Below are positions 35,357-44,979 of a stretch of 64,000 nt of DNA, one piece after another. How positions within the stretch are numbered: the first letter of the stretch is position 1; each line of letters starts with the position of its first letter. Position numbers and translations under genes: made by a program. The notes under the pieces are model-generated. The model searched no databases. It was not told where the DNA came from and was given only the letters and a program-made list of their open reading frames with translations. Source of the stretch: an uncultured Azospirillum sp. (lineage in GTDB: Bacteria > Pseudomonadota > Alphaproteobacteria > RF32 > CAG-239). The stretch is from contig UQAB01000002.1 in the NCBI GenBank assembly GCA_900538765.1, positions 91,223-155,222 on the forward strand. Reading direction: 5' to 3'.

Positions 35357-36133
35357 CTATTCCAAAACAATAGAGAGATAAGCCATCACCACAAAACCGA
35401 GAAACACGGCTGCGGCAGATTTCTGGCTTTTCTTAGTGCTATATGTTTCCGGCAAAATCTCATTAATAATAACAAACAGCAACGTCCCACCGGCCAAAGC
35501 CATACCAACAGGTACAATCTTCTCGTTCATCTCCATAATCGAAATACCGATAAGCGCGCCAATCGGCTGTACCAGTCCGGTACAACTGGCATAAAATGCC
35601 GCTTTCAAACGGGAATACCCTGCCCCGACCAATGAAATCGCCACGGTCAGCCCCTCAGGAATATTCTGCAAAGCAATACCGACAACCAAGCTGAGCGGAT
35701 TATAAAGTTCATCCCCGCTGTATGCCACACCGACCGCCAACCCTTCCGGCAGTTTGTGAATGCTGATGGCAATAATAAACAGCCAACAGGAACGCAGACT
35801 GATATTAGGCCCGTGATGTCCGGCGGAATTATGCTCATGCGGCAATAATGCATTCAGCAGCCACACAAGAACAACGCCGGAAAACAAAGCGCCGACAAAC
35901 CAATACCCGGCCACATGCCTGTCCGGCACAAAACGGAGAATCCCCTCAAGCGATGGGCTGAGCAGCGAAAAGAAAGACGCCGCCAGCATAATTCCTGCCG
36001 CAATATTCAACATCACATTGATATATTCCCGGGAATATTTTTTCTTCAAAAAAATCATAAAACCACCGACACCGGTAATCAATCCGGCAATCAGCGCCGC
36101 CGTAAATCCCTGAATAAAAACGTCATTAACCAT
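35357..36133 (-). CDS. ZIP-family metal transporter
   Basis: This 258-residue protein has about eight helices and the ZIP metal-site motifs HKLPEGLAVGVAYSG (helix 4) and QNIPEGLTVAIS (helix 5). A His-containing loop (PHEHNSAGHHGP) precedes them. It resembles the GufA subgroup. It likely takes up zinc or another divalent cation; direction and metal are not shown. It follows the Nudix gene by 34 bases on the same strand and may be the tail of the sppA-gat operon. Confidence 0.88.
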   Translation of the reverse strand: MVNDVFIQGFTAALIAGLITGVGGFMIFLKKKYSREYINVMLNIAAGIMLAASFFSLLSPSLEGILRFVPDRHVAGYWFVGALFSGVVLVWLLNALLPHEHNSAGHHGPNISLRSCWLFIIAISIHKLPEGLAVGVAYSGDELYNPLSLVVGIALQNIPEGLTVAISLVGAGYSRLKAAFYASCTGLVQPIGALIGISIMEMNEKIVPVGMALAGGTLLFVIINEILPETYSTKKSQKSAAAVFLGFVVMAYLSIVLE

Positions 36134-36167
36134 TTTGCTTTATCCTCCGATATTTTCCATATACTGC

Positions 36168-36734
36168 TCACAACCCCCTGTCACGGACTTTTCGCATAAT
36201 CCGTCCATAATAGGGAACCATATGTTTTTCAAGACACCTTTCGGGAATTTCCTCAAGCTTTATCCATGCCACGCCGGAATTTTCATCCGGCTTAATTCTG
36301 AGCGGAACAGTTTCATCCGCTTCAAAAAGATAAACCACATTATAATGCAAATGCCGTGGCACAAACTTGCCTTTTTTGACATGATTGCTGACCGACAGAA
36401 CATTAATATCAAGCGGCATATTCAACAGCGGACGAACATTCTCAACTCCCGTTTCTTCCTGCGTTTCCTTAACCGCCACAAACTGCAAATTCTGCACGCC
36501 ATCAGCATGCCCGCCGATCCATGCCCAGGAATTAAACATATTGTGAAAAATCATCAGCACTTTATCCCGCGCCGGATTGACAACCCAGGCCGACGCGCTG
36601 AAATGTCCCGGCAGATTCTCTCGGGCAAAAGCCTTATCGCCAAAAGCGTCGATAAACTGCAGAAAAGAAGCCTTCTCCGCCGCTTCAATATCATCTTCCG
36701 GCTGATAATCGCTGATGATTTGCTTCCAATCCAT
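36168..36734 (-). CDS. Nudix hydrolase
   Basis: This 188-residue protein has the Nudix box GGHADGVQNLQFVAVKETQE, then ETGV. The box has Gln in place of the first Glu and Lys in place of the Arg of REx2EE. That may lower activity or mark a subgroup. The chosen ATG (MDWKQIISDYQPEDD) has GTAAGGAAAAAT upstream. It begins 10 bases after the PfkB-kinase stop. Substrate unknown. Confidence 0.82.
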   Translation of the reverse strand: MDWKQIISDYQPEDDIEAAEKASFLQFIDAFGDKAFARENLPGHFSASAWVVNPARDKVLMIFHNMFNSWAWIGGHADGVQNLQFVAVKETQEETGVENVRPLLNMPLDINVLSVSNHVKKGKFVPRHLHYNVVYLFEADETVPLRIKPDENSGVAWIKLEEIPERCLEKHMVPYYGRIMRKVRDRGL

Positions 36735-36744
36735 ATATTTTTCC

Positions 36745-37656
36745 TTACAAATGGCTCTTTTCCGACGAAACGACCTCTGCCGCGCATTTCTGCCCGGTTT
36801 CCACGGCTTTGTCAACATCCCGGGACTTGAGATACTCATACAAAAAGCCGCCGGCAAAAGCATCCCCCGCACCGGTCGTGCTTACCGGATGTTCAATGGC
36901 TAAAGCCTCATGACGGCGAATATCCCCATTTGACCGACATTCCACACCGTCTGCCCCCAATGTCTTCAGTACAAGGGGCGGCTGTGCGTTTTCCGGCAAA
37001 TCCGCGGCCGCATATTCTGCCTCATTACCAAACAAAACCGTCACATAAGGCATCAGTCGCAACAGGCGTTCCCGGTTTTCCGCAACAATTTTCGGGTCAG
37101 ACAGCGTAAACGCCGTTTTCACGCCGGAAACCCGGGCAAGGCGCAGCAGCATATCAACAACGGCGCCGTTACCGTCCAGCCAATAGCCTTCGACAAACAG
37201 CCACCCGGCATTAATAACCTCTTTCCAATCAATATGGCGGTCACGAATATATTTTGAAGCCCGACGTTTGGCACATACCGTTTTTTCACCGTCTTCGTCA
37301 ACCCAAACTACCGTACAGCCGGTTCCTTCTTCCGCACTGACATTCATCTGGTCGCAAATACCATAAGCCGCCAGTTCTTCGCCAAAGAAACGCCCGGCTT
37401 CATCTCCGCCGATTTTGCCGCAAAAACCGCAGATACCGCCAAGCTTGGCATAGGCTTTCAGAGAATTTGCCACAGATCCGCCGCATGACGTCACCGCCGC
37501 AGCATCAACAAAAGACAGCATTTGTTCAAATTCTTCTTCCGTCGTGTGCATATAGCCGCCCCTGCTCTGCCGCAGCCGTTCATAAAACGGATTATCAGCC
37601 CGCAGAGGTACGGAGAAATCAACAACGGCATTGCCGAAACCAAGCAGTTTGACCAT
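36745..37656 (-). CDS. PfkB-family sugar/nucleoside kinase
   Basis: This 303-residue kinase carries the PfkB signatures: GGSVANSLKAYAKLGG near the N-terminus and STTGAGDAFAGGFLYEYL near the C-terminus. The GAGD aspartate is catalytic. The overall shape is close to adenosine kinase-like sugar kinases. The phosphate acceptor cannot be named. It starts 4 bases after the gatB stop. Confidence 0.88.
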   Translation of the reverse strand: MVKLLGFGNAVVDFSVPLRADNPFYERLRQSRGGYMHTTEEEFEQMLSFVDAAAVTSCGGSVANSLKAYAKLGGICGFCGKIGGDEAGRFFGEELAAYGICDQMNVSAEEGTGCTVVWVDEDGEKTVCAKRRASKYIRDRHIDWKEVINAGWLFVEGYWLDGNGAVVDMLLRLARVSGVKTAFTLSDPKIVAENRERLLRLMPYVTVLFGNEAEYAAADLPENAQPPLVLKTLGADGVECRSNGDIRRHEALAIEHPVSTTGAGDAFAGGFLYEYLKSRDVDKAVETGQKCAAEVVSSEKSHL

Positions 37657-37660
37657 CAGC

Positions 37661-39118
37661 CTATCCCAGTTTTTCTTTCAAAAGCTTATTCACAATTCCC
37701 GGATTAGCCTTGCCCTTGCTGGCTTTCATCACTTGACCGACAAACCAGCCGAACAGCCCCTGCTTGCCGTTTTTATAGGCGGCGACATTATCCGGCGCAC
37801 TTGCCAGAACCTCGTCAATCACCGCTTCAATGGCACCGCTGTCGGTAACCTGAACCAAACCTTTTTCCTCTACGATTTTTTCAGGATTATCACCGCTTTC
37901 GGCCATAAGTGCAAACACTTCTTTGGCCGTCTTGCCGTTAATGACCTCTTTGCTGACCAGTTCAACCAAACGGCCGAGGTTTTCCGCAGAAACCGGAGAA
38001 TTTTTTAGTTCGAGTTTTTTCTCGTTCAACATGGCAAAGAAATCGCCCATCAGCCAGTTAGCTACCTTTTTGGCATCATGCCCGGCAGCTGCTTTTTCAA
38101 AAAAGTCAGCAACTTCCTTGTTCTCGCAAATCACAATCGCATCATAAGGAGTCAATCCTAACTTATTGACAAAGCGTTCTTTTTTATCATCAGGCAGTTC
38201 GGGAATTTCCTTGCGAACCGCTTCCAGATAATCATCACTCAAAACCAACGGCGCCAAATCCGGTTCGGGAAAATAACGGTAATCATGGGCAAATTCTTTT
38301 TTGCGCATTACTTTCGTCTGCCCGGTTGACGGATCAAACTGCCGTGTTTCCTGAATGATTTCACCGCCGTTTTCATAGACATCTATATGTCTTTTCGCTT
38401 CATTTTCAATGGCTTGCATAACGAACTTAATGCTGTTGACGTTTTTCATCTCGCAGCGGGTGCGCAGCTCATCAGAGCCATAAGGCCGTACAGAAACATT
38501 AACGTCACAGCGCATGGACCCTTCATCCATATTGCCATCACAAGTCCCGAGATAACGCAGAATGGAACGCAGTTTTTTCAGAAAAGCCCCGGCCTCTTCC
38601 GGCGCGCGAAAATCCGGCTTGGTAACAATTTCCATCAACCCGACCCCGGCGCGATTCAAGTCGATAAAGCTCTTTTTCGGGTCAATATCATGAATTGACT
38701 TACCGGCATCCTGTTCAATATGCATCCGTTCAATGCCTATGGATTTGACGCTTCCGTCCGGCAGGTCGATTAAAACCTCCCCTTCCCCGACTATCGGATA
38801 TTTGAATTGTGTAATCTGATAACCCTGCGGCAAATCGGCATAAAAATAGTTCTTGCGGGAAAAGTTTGAATATTTATTGATTTTTGCCCGCAGCCCGATG
38901 CCGGTCTTGACCGCCTGATGCACGCATTCTTTGTTCAAAGTCGGCAGCATTCCGGGCATTCCGGCGTCAACAAAAGAAACATGTTCGTTCGGGTCGGCGC
39001 CAAACTCGGTAGAAGCGCCGCTGTAAATCTTGGATTTTGAAATAATCTGGCAGTGAATTTCCAAACCGCAGATAACTTCCCATTTTCCCTTGGCTGTTTC
39101 GATAACAAATTCTGACAT
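37661..39118 (-). CDS. gatB: Aspartyl/glutamyl-tRNA amidotransferase subunit B
   Basis: This 485-residue protein has the GatB signatures WEVICGLEIHCQI, YFYADLPQGYQI, LDRAGVGL-like FIDLNRAGVGLMEIV, MRCDVNVSVR and HDYRYFPEPDL. A C-terminal GatB/YqeY tail follows. GatCAB converts Glu-tRNAGln or Asp-tRNAAsn to the amide. The start is the ATG after AAGGAAGTAAGCC; upstream ATG/TTG readings enter gatA. It overlaps nothing and follows gatA by 4 bases. Confidence 0.97.
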   Translation of the reverse strand: MSEFVIETAKGKWEVICGLEIHCQIISKSKIYSGASTEFGADPNEHVSFVDAGMPGMLPTLNKECVHQAVKTGIGLRAKINKYSNFSRKNYFYADLPQGYQITQFKYPIVGEGEVLIDLPDGSVKSIGIERMHIEQDAGKSIHDIDPKKSFIDLNRAGVGLMEIVTKPDFRAPEEAGAFLKKLRSILRYLGTCDGNMDEGSMRCDVNVSVRPYGSDELRTRCEMKNVNSIKFVMQAIENEAKRHIDVYENGGEIIQETRQFDPSTGQTKVMRKKEFAHDYRYFPEPDLAPLVLSDDYLEAVRKEIPELPDDKKERFVNKLGLTPYDAIVICENKEVADFFEKAAAGHDAKKVANWLMGDFFAMLNEKKLELKNSPVSAENLGRLVELVSKEVINGKTAKEVFALMAESGDNPEKIVEEKGLVQVTDSGAIEAVIDEVLASAPDNVAAYKNGKQGLFGWFVGQVMKASKGKANPGIVNKLLKEKLG

Positions 39119-39122
39119 TGGC

Positions 39123-40586
39123 TTACTTCCTTGCAAAATTAACATCTTTTTCCAACACATGAGCGGCTTTCAGCACGCTTCCCTCATCAAAAGGACGGCC
39201 GATAAGCTGCAGCCCCAGAGGCAGACCGCGGCGGCTCAGCCCCGCAGGTACACTCATGGCCGGAAGCCCCGCCAAACTGACCGAAACCGTAAAGATATCA
39301 TTCAGCCACATGTTAATCGGATTTTCCTTCATTGACTTGTCGCCGATTGCAAAAGCGTCTGTCGGTGCCGTCGGCGTCAAAATAACGTCGCATTTCTTAA
39401 ACGCCTCCTCAAAATCATTGCGGATAAGACGACGGACTTTCTGCGCCTTGAGATAATAGGCGTCATAATAACCGGCGGACAACACATAAGTCCCAATCAT
39501 AATACGACGTTTGACCTCTTTGCCAAAGCCCTCGGAACGGGTGTTGATATACAAATCATCCAGATGCTGCCCCGGAACGCGCAGACCATAACGAATACCG
39601 TCATAACGCGCCAGATTGGACGACGCCTCTGCCGGAGCAATAATATAATAAGTTGCCAGCGCATATTTGGTGTGCGGCAGGGAAATATTGACAATCTCCG
39701 CCCCGCGGGATTTTAAAATATCAATTCCCTTGTCCCAGCTTGCCGCCGCTTCGGCATTAAGCCCTTCCGGGCGATACTCTGCCGGAATACCGATTTTCAT
39801 GCCGCGGATATCACCGTTCAGAAAACTTTCAAAATCAGGCACATCAACCGGCGCCGATGTCGAATCTTTGGCATCATGGCCGCACATATTATTCAGCAAG
39901 ACCGCACAGTCACGAACATCTTTGGCAATCGGCCCTGCCTGGTCAAGCGAAGACGCAAAGGCAATAATGCCATAACGTGAACAACGTCCGTAAGTCGGCT
40001 TAATCCCGGTAACGCCGCAAAAAGCGGACGGCTGTCGAATTGAACCGCCGGTATCAGTTCCGGTTGCCGCCGCGCACATATCAGCCGCCACAGCCGCCGC
40101 CGACCCGCCGGAAGAACCGCCGGCCACCAGCCTTTCATCACTGTCTTTGGCTTTCCAGGGATTAACCACCGGTCCAAAATAAGAAGTTTCGTTACTGCCG
40201 CCCATGGCAAACTCGTCCATATTCAGCTTACCGAGAACGGAAATTCCGGCATCCAGTAACTTCTCTGTCACGGTTGATTCGTACTGCGGTATAAAACCGT
40301 CAAGAATATGCGAACAAGCCGTCGTACGTATTCCCTTGGTACAAAACAGATCTTTAATGCCCATGGGAATTCCCTGTAAAGCCCCGGCCGTTCCGGCAGC
40401 ATATTTCTCGTCGGAAATCCGGGCCTGTTCCAAAGCAATTTCGGGCGTTTCCAAAACATAGGCATTCAAAGCCCGTCCTTCTTCCATTTTCTTAATATAA
40501 GCTTCCGTCAGTTCGACAGAAGTAAATTCTTTCTTTTTCAAGCCTTCTCTGGCTTCGGCAATCGTTAATTTTGTTAAATCTGACAT
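39123..40586 (-). CDS. gatA: Aspartyl/glutamyl-tRNA amidotransferase subunit A
   Basis: This 487-residue amidase has the amidase-signature serine cluster (GSSGGSAAAVAADM, GTDTGGSIRQPSAFCG) with the Ser-cisSer-Lys triad. It releases ammonia from glutamine for GatB. A 196-base gap with a palindromic element lies between it and gatC. The rest of the operon is tightly packed. Confidence 0.97.
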   Translation of the reverse strand: MSDLTKLTIAEAREGLKKKEFTSVELTEAYIKKMEEGRALNAYVLETPEIALEQARISDEKYAAGTAGALQGIPMGIKDLFCTKGIRTTACSHILDGFIPQYESTVTEKLLDAGISVLGKLNMDEFAMGGSNETSYFGPVVNPWKAKDSDERLVAGGSSGGSAAAVAADMCAAATGTDTGGSIRQPSAFCGVTGIKPTYGRCSRYGIIAFASSLDQAGPIAKDVRDCAVLLNNMCGHDAKDSTSAPVDVPDFESFLNGDIRGMKIGIPAEYRPEGLNAEAAASWDKGIDILKSRGAEIVNISLPHTKYALATYYIIAPAEASSNLARYDGIRYGLRVPGQHLDDLYINTRSEGFGKEVKRRIMIGTYVLSAGYYDAYYLKAQKVRRLIRNDFEEAFKKCDVILTPTAPTDAFAIGDKSMKENPINMWLNDIFTVSVSLAGLPAMSVPAGLSRRGLPLGLQLIGRPFDEGSVLKAAHVLEKDVNFARK

Positions 40587-40595
40587 TTTCTTACT

Positions 40596-40757
40596 CGCAA
40601 AATCTGTATTTATTCCCTCTCAGGCACATAGAGGAGTTTAGCCTGTACAATTTTGAGTGAAAGCGAAGAATGAGGCTTATAATAAGATTTCAGGGCGGAG
40701 GAAGCGGAGTGTCAAAAGCTGTACATGAGCATTCCGACGACCCGCAAAATCTGTATT
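40596..40757. repeat. Palindromic intergenic element flanked by 15-bp direct repeats
   Basis: CGCAAAATCTGTATT occurs at 40596-40610 and again at 40743-40757, enclosing 132 bases. The insert has imperfect terminal inverted repeats (TGTACAATTTTGA and TCAAAAGCTGTACA). It shares a TTAGCC-TGTA and TGAGGCTTATAATAAG core with elements at 56433 and 58513. It separates gatC from gatA inside an otherwise compact operon. Confidence 0.6.
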
Positions 40758-40782
40758 AGAAGACCGCTATACGCTTTCACCC

Positions 40783-41070
40783 TTACTCTACGACTTTGGG
40801 AACCACATAATACCCATACTCCGCCGACGGCGCATTAAAAAGAACGGCATCACGCTGATTGCCGTCGGTAATTTCATCCGCGCGCAGAGAAAGGGAAAAA
40901 TTGTTAACCGTTTCCAAGGGATCGACGGCTTCGGTGTCAACTTCGTTCAGTTGCTCCACCCAATTGAGAATATTGTTAAACTCGTCTTTGGTTTCATCAA
41001 TCTTATCGGCGTCAACCTTAAGACGCGACAAGAAAGCAATGCGTTTTACGGTATCTGTATCTACAGCCAT
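40783..41070 (-). CDS. gatC: Aspartyl/glutamyl-tRNA amidotransferase subunit C
   Basis: This 95-residue protein has the GatC pattern (IAFLSRLKVDADKIDETKDE, followed by LNEVDTEAVDPLET and RADEITDGN). It scaffolds GatA and GatB. It starts 18 bases after the sppA stop. Confidence 0.95.
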   Translation of the reverse strand: MAVDTDTVKRIAFLSRLKVDADKIDETKDEFNNILNWVEQLNEVDTEAVDPLETVNNFSLSLRADEITDGNQRDAVLFNAPSAEYGYYVVPKVVE

Positions 41071-41088
41071 AATTTGCTTACCTCTTTT

Positions 41089-42897
41089 CTAGTAGTTGAT
41101 TTTGAACGGTGGAAGCACCGTTTCATATTGCAGTCTGTTCAGCATTCTAATATCATTGACGTCAAAGCCCATCTCTTTAACCGCCTTATTAACAGATATT
41201 TTCTGAGAACCGCCTATTAACTCGGACAGCTTTTGCTGAAAATTCTTTTCCCCCGGATAATAGACAATGACATTGGCATAGCGTTTTTCATCTTTGAGTT
41301 CTTTATAAAGCCAGTCAGCCGCGGCATCAATCCCGCCGATTTCATCAACCAGTCCCAAACGAACCGCATCGGCCCCGCTGAACACTCTGCCCCGTGCCAG
41401 CTTGTCCATTTCCTCAAGCGACATATTGCGCGCTTGTGCCGCCTTAGCGGTAAAGTCTTTATAAACGTTGTCAAGCGAAGCGTTAAATATCTCGGCCTCA
41501 CGCGGCGTAAACTTATGGTTGGCGCTCATAATTCCGGCATTGTCGCCGATATAGATATTCCCCCAGTTAACACCGAGCTTCTCCCATAATCCGGCCAGAA
41601 CCATCTTGCCGCCAAATACACCGATAGAACCGGTAATCGTCGTCATCCCGGCAAAGCTCTTATCTCCGGCCAAAGCCACGAAATAACCGCCGGAAGCCGC
41701 ATAATTGCCCATTGTCACCACAACGGGAATATTGTGTTTTTCCTTAAATTTTACAATAGCATTGCGAATTTCGTTTGACGCCGTATAGCTGCCTCCCGGA
41801 GAATTAATTCGCAGAATCAGCCCCTTAAGCAGCGGTTCTTTTTCCACCTCATAAAGATCTCGCAGGAATGTGTCCGCCCCGGTCGTCAGTTCGCCGCTCC
41901 AGGGATCAAGATTGCTCTCGCCACCGGTAATCGTCCCCTCAATCACCATATAGGCAATTTTTCCGGGCTGGGAAGATGTCTTTTTCTTGTCAGACATAAC
42001 GCGATAATAATCGGAAGCGCTGAGTACCTTGGCATCGACATCTCGTTCCAAACGGCGGATATAATCAGTCTTGAATTCCAAATGGTCAACCAAACGCTGT
42101 TTAAAAGCTTCTTCTGAAAAAATCGGCGCCCGGTTAACCATCTCAATCAGCTTTTCTTCCGGAATATGACGCATATCACTGGCATCCATCGTAAAAACCA
42201 TATGCATCACTTCCGCCAGCTTAGTCATTTCCGAGCGAAATTCTTTGCTCATTTTGCTGTCCGTCAGCGGCGCAGCCCCGCTCTTATATTCGTAGCGGGC
42301 ATAAAATTCAGGCTCTATGCCGACTTTATCCAAAACGTCACGGAAAAACGGAACTTCCATGGCCACGCCGGTAATGCCGACCTCTGAGTTTGGCATCAGT
42401 GAAATTTCATTAAACCCGGTTGCCAGATAATATTCGTTGGTACCGCCGCCCATAGCGCCAAAACCGTCGGAATAAATATAAGCTCTCTTGCCCGATAACT
42501 TAAAAGAATGGATTTCATCCTTAAGTTCCTGAATTTGCGCCATACCAAGGCCGGACACACTGACATTCGCAGCAATAGCCTTGACTTTTGGATCTAATTT
42601 CGCTTGTCTGATAAGCGAAATTAAATCATAAAAGGAAAGCTGCGGCCGGCCGGAAAATTCGCCAAACAAATCTTCACTTCTAATTTCATTAATCGGGGCA
42701 TCAAAATTAATTGTCAGCAAAATTTTATCAGGAACTTCAACAAAGTAATCACGCTCACTGCTGAAATAGCTGTAAATCAGCCAGCCAAGCCACACAGCAA
42801 GCAAGCCGATGACCGCCAGCGTATACATAACAGCCTTTTTCAGGACATCGCCCCAATAGCCTTTTCTTTCTTCACCCGGAAGCGCATTATTTTCCAT
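41089..42897 (-). CDS. sppA: Signal peptide peptidase SppA, long (67-kDa) form
   Basis: This 602-residue protein has one N-terminal membrane helix (about residues 24-45) and two SppA/ClpP-fold repeats. The catalytic Lys lies in YKSGAAPLTDSKMSKE and the catalytic Ser in GNYAASGGYFVALAGD. It degrades cleaved signal peptides at the membrane. The ATG after AGAGGTTGAAACGT is preferred to the TTG three codons upstream. It heads the gatCAB group. Confidence 0.95.
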   Translation of the reverse strand: MENNALPGEERKGYWGDVLKKAVMYTLAVIGLLAVWLGWLIYSYFSSERDYFVEVPDKILLTINFDAPINEIRSEDLFGEFSGRPQLSFYDLISLIRQAKLDPKVKAIAANVSVSGLGMAQIQELKDEIHSFKLSGKRAYIYSDGFGAMGGGTNEYYLATGFNEISLMPNSEVGITGVAMEVPFFRDVLDKVGIEPEFYARYEYKSGAAPLTDSKMSKEFRSEMTKLAEVMHMVFTMDASDMRHIPEEKLIEMVNRAPIFSEEAFKQRLVDHLEFKTDYIRRLERDVDAKVLSASDYYRVMSDKKKTSSQPGKIAYMVIEGTITGGESNLDPWSGELTTGADTFLRDLYEVEKEPLLKGLILRINSPGGSYTASNEIRNAIVKFKEKHNIPVVVTMGNYAASGGYFVALAGDKSFAGMTTITGSIGVFGGKMVLAGLWEKLGVNWGNIYIGDNAGIMSANHKFTPREAEIFNASLDNVYKDFTAKAAQARNMSLEEMDKLARGRVFSGADAVRLGLVDEIGGIDAAADWLYKELKDEKRYANVIVYYPGEKNFQQKLSELIGGSQKISVNKAVKEMGFDVNDIRMLNRLQYETVLPPFKINY

Positions 42898-42994
42898 ACG
42901 TTTCAACCTCTGTTCTGTTTTTCACGGCAAAACCGCCGGGGATAATCGGCCGGCGGTCAGACACTGCTTATTTGCTCAAAATCCAAACCGAAGT

Positions 42995-43825
42995 TTAGAA
43001 ATCCATCAAAACCTGACCGGATTCGTGAGCATTATCCAAAGCAACCATACCGATTGAATGATAACCGGCATCAACATGCAAAACTTCACCGGTAATGGCA
43101 GCGCCGAGCGGCGACAACAATGCCAAGGCGGCAGCACCGACTTCATCCTGTGTCACATTGCGTTTCAACGGTGCGTTGAGTTCGTTCCAACGTAAAATCT
43201 TGCGAAAATCACCGATACCGGAAGCTGCCAGAGTCTTAATCGGGCCGGCGGAAATGCCGTTAACGCGAACCCCCTGTTTACCGAGGTCAACAGCGGCATA
43301 GCGGATAGCAGCATCCAAAGCTGCTTTGGCAACACCCATAATATTATAGTTAGGCAGAGTTCTCTCACCGCCGAGGTATGTCAATGTAACAATAGAACCG
43401 CCGTCATTCATAATCGGAGAAGCGCATCTGCAGGCTTCCAGAAAAGAATAGCATGAAATATGCATCGTATTCAGAAAGTTCGGCAGAGTCGTATCAATCG
43501 TCCGGCCTTTGAGTTCATTCTTGTCAGAGAAAGCAATGGCATGAACAACAAAATCAATCTTGCCCCATTTTTCACCCAGCTCTTTAAAGCAGGCTTCGAC
43601 ACTGGCAGAGTCGGTAACGTCACATTTAATCAGCATCGGCGGAAAATCCAGCTGTTCGGCCAGCGGTCTTACTCTTTTTTCCAAAGCTTCGCCCTGATAG
43701 GAAATCGCAATCTGCGCGCCTTGGGCGTTCAATGCCTGGGCAATACCCCATGCAATCGACTTATCATTTGCCAGGCCCATAATCAGGCCTTTTTTACCTG
43801 CCATTAAAGAAGAGGCTGTTGTCAT
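42995..43825 (-). CDS. fabI: Enoyl-[acyl-carrier-protein] reductase FabI
   Basis: This 276-residue protein is an SDR with the FabI nucleotide motif (GLIMGLANDKSIAWGIA). It has the active-site Tyr-x6-Lys in YNIMGVAKAAL, and SAGPIKTLAASGI. It makes the last reduction of fatty-acid elongation. The ATG follows AAAGGAAAATATT. Long upstream readings to 44020 enter the divergent yihY-like gene and are rejected. Confidence 0.95.
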   Translation of the reverse strand: MTTASSLMAGKKGLIMGLANDKSIAWGIAQALNAQGAQIAISYQGEALEKRVRPLAEQLDFPPMLIKCDVTDSASVEACFKELGEKWGKIDFVVHAIAFSDKNELKGRTIDTTLPNFLNTMHISCYSFLEACRCASPIMNDGGSIVTLTYLGGERTLPNYNIMGVAKAALDAAIRYAAVDLGKQGVRVNGISAGPIKTLAASGIGDFRKILRWNELNAPLKRNVTQDEVGAAALALLSPLGAAITGEVLHVDAGYHSIGMVALDNAHESGQVLMDF

Positions 43826-43934
43826 AATATTTTCCTTTGCTTTTAAAAAAATATATAATAAGTTTACAATTAATGTTACATTCTTATTATAGAATTTCGA
43901 TAAATTTGTAAACAATTTTTTTTGAGAGTTGCAT

Positions 43935-44873
43935 ATGTCATTTAAAATAAAAGCAGAAAACGCCCTTCGTACAATCAGCGAATTTTCATATTTTCTGATT
44001 CGCCGCGCCCGCAATGACACAATTTTCCGCGTTGCCGCCTCCCTGAGCTACACCTCGTTGATAGCCATTGTCCCGCTGTTTGCCATCGGCCTGTCCATCT
44101 TCTCGGCCTTTCCGGCTTTTGAAAGCATCCGCGACCAGATTCAGGAAATGCTCCTCCGCAATCTAGCGCCAACTCTCGGCAATGAAGTCAGCGCATATTT
44201 TGCCGACTTTCTCAAGGCATCCGCCGGCTTGACAACCATCGGCGTCATCAGTATCGTCGTCACCTCGATTATGCTGCTCTCCACCATTGAAAACAGCTTC
44301 AACTTCATTTTCCGGGTTTCGCGCCCCCGTCACATCACCACAAAAATCACCCTTTACTGGACGGTCATCACCCTCGGGCCGCTGCTGCTCGGCGCAGCAT
44401 TTTCAATCCGCAGCTATTTCTTTGCCCTGCCCGGCCTGTCCGCGGAAAATATTGATGCCAGCATTCTGTTGAGCACGATGCTGCCGGCACTGATGACCAT
44501 TGTCGTCCTTATGATTATCTACATTTTCGTTCCCAACAAAAAAGTCCGTTTTACCAATGCGGCCTGCGGCGCACTGATAGCCATGCTGTTATTTGCCATT
44601 TTACGCAAATGTTTCGGCATGACGGTACAGGCCAGTGCCGCCTACCAGACTCTATACGGCGCTCTGGCAATCATCCCCATCTTTCTGGTCTGGATGTATT
44701 CCGCCTGGTCGGTGGTTATTTTCGGCGCTGTTGTCACCGCCGCGCTTGATGATTTTCAGGGAATGGACCGCCGCAGCCTAAAAAAAAGCATTGTCCTGAA
44801 TGACCCCGAAAAACGCGATTTTGTGAAAAATCACCCGAGCCGTAAAAAACTCTTGCAAAAAGAACAAAATTAG
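43935..44873 (+). CDS. yihY: YihY/virulence-factor BrkB-family membrane protein
   Basis: This 312-residue protein has six membrane helices and the family signatures RVAASLSYTSLIAIVPLFAI and YGALAIIPIFLVWMYSAWSV. Function is unsettled despite the historical RNase BN label. The ATG after GAGAGTTGCAT is used. It lies just before recA. Confidence 0.9.
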   Translation: MSFKIKAENALRTISEFSYFLIRRARNDTIFRVAASLSYTSLIAIVPLFAIGLSIFSAFPAFESIRDQIQEMLLRNLAPTLGNEVSAYFADFLKASAGLTTIGVISIVVTSIMLLSTIENSFNFIFRVSRPRHITTKITLYWTVITLGPLLLGAAFSIRSYFFALPGLSAENIDASILLSTMLPALMTIVVLMIIYIFVPNKKVRFTNAACGALIAMLLFAILRKCFGMTVQASAAYQTLYGALAIIPIFLVWMYSAWSVVIFGAVVTAALDDFQGMDRRSLKKSIVLNDPEKRDFVKNHPSRKKLLQKEQN

Positions 44874-44979
44874 TACATTATCTTTTTCATAGGATAAATC
44901 CGATACACCGATTGCGTTTTTTCGCCGGAAGTGGATAAATAAGTATGTAACTAATTTTTTTGAGAAGAAAGAAACTGTA

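Noticed and set aside
44862..44876. GAAC-N7-GTAC upstream of recA as an SOS box
   Set aside because: Alphaproteobacterial LexA boxes are direct repeats (GTTC/GAAC-N7 form). This has a mismatch and lies at the end of the upstream gene, too far from recA to be convincing.
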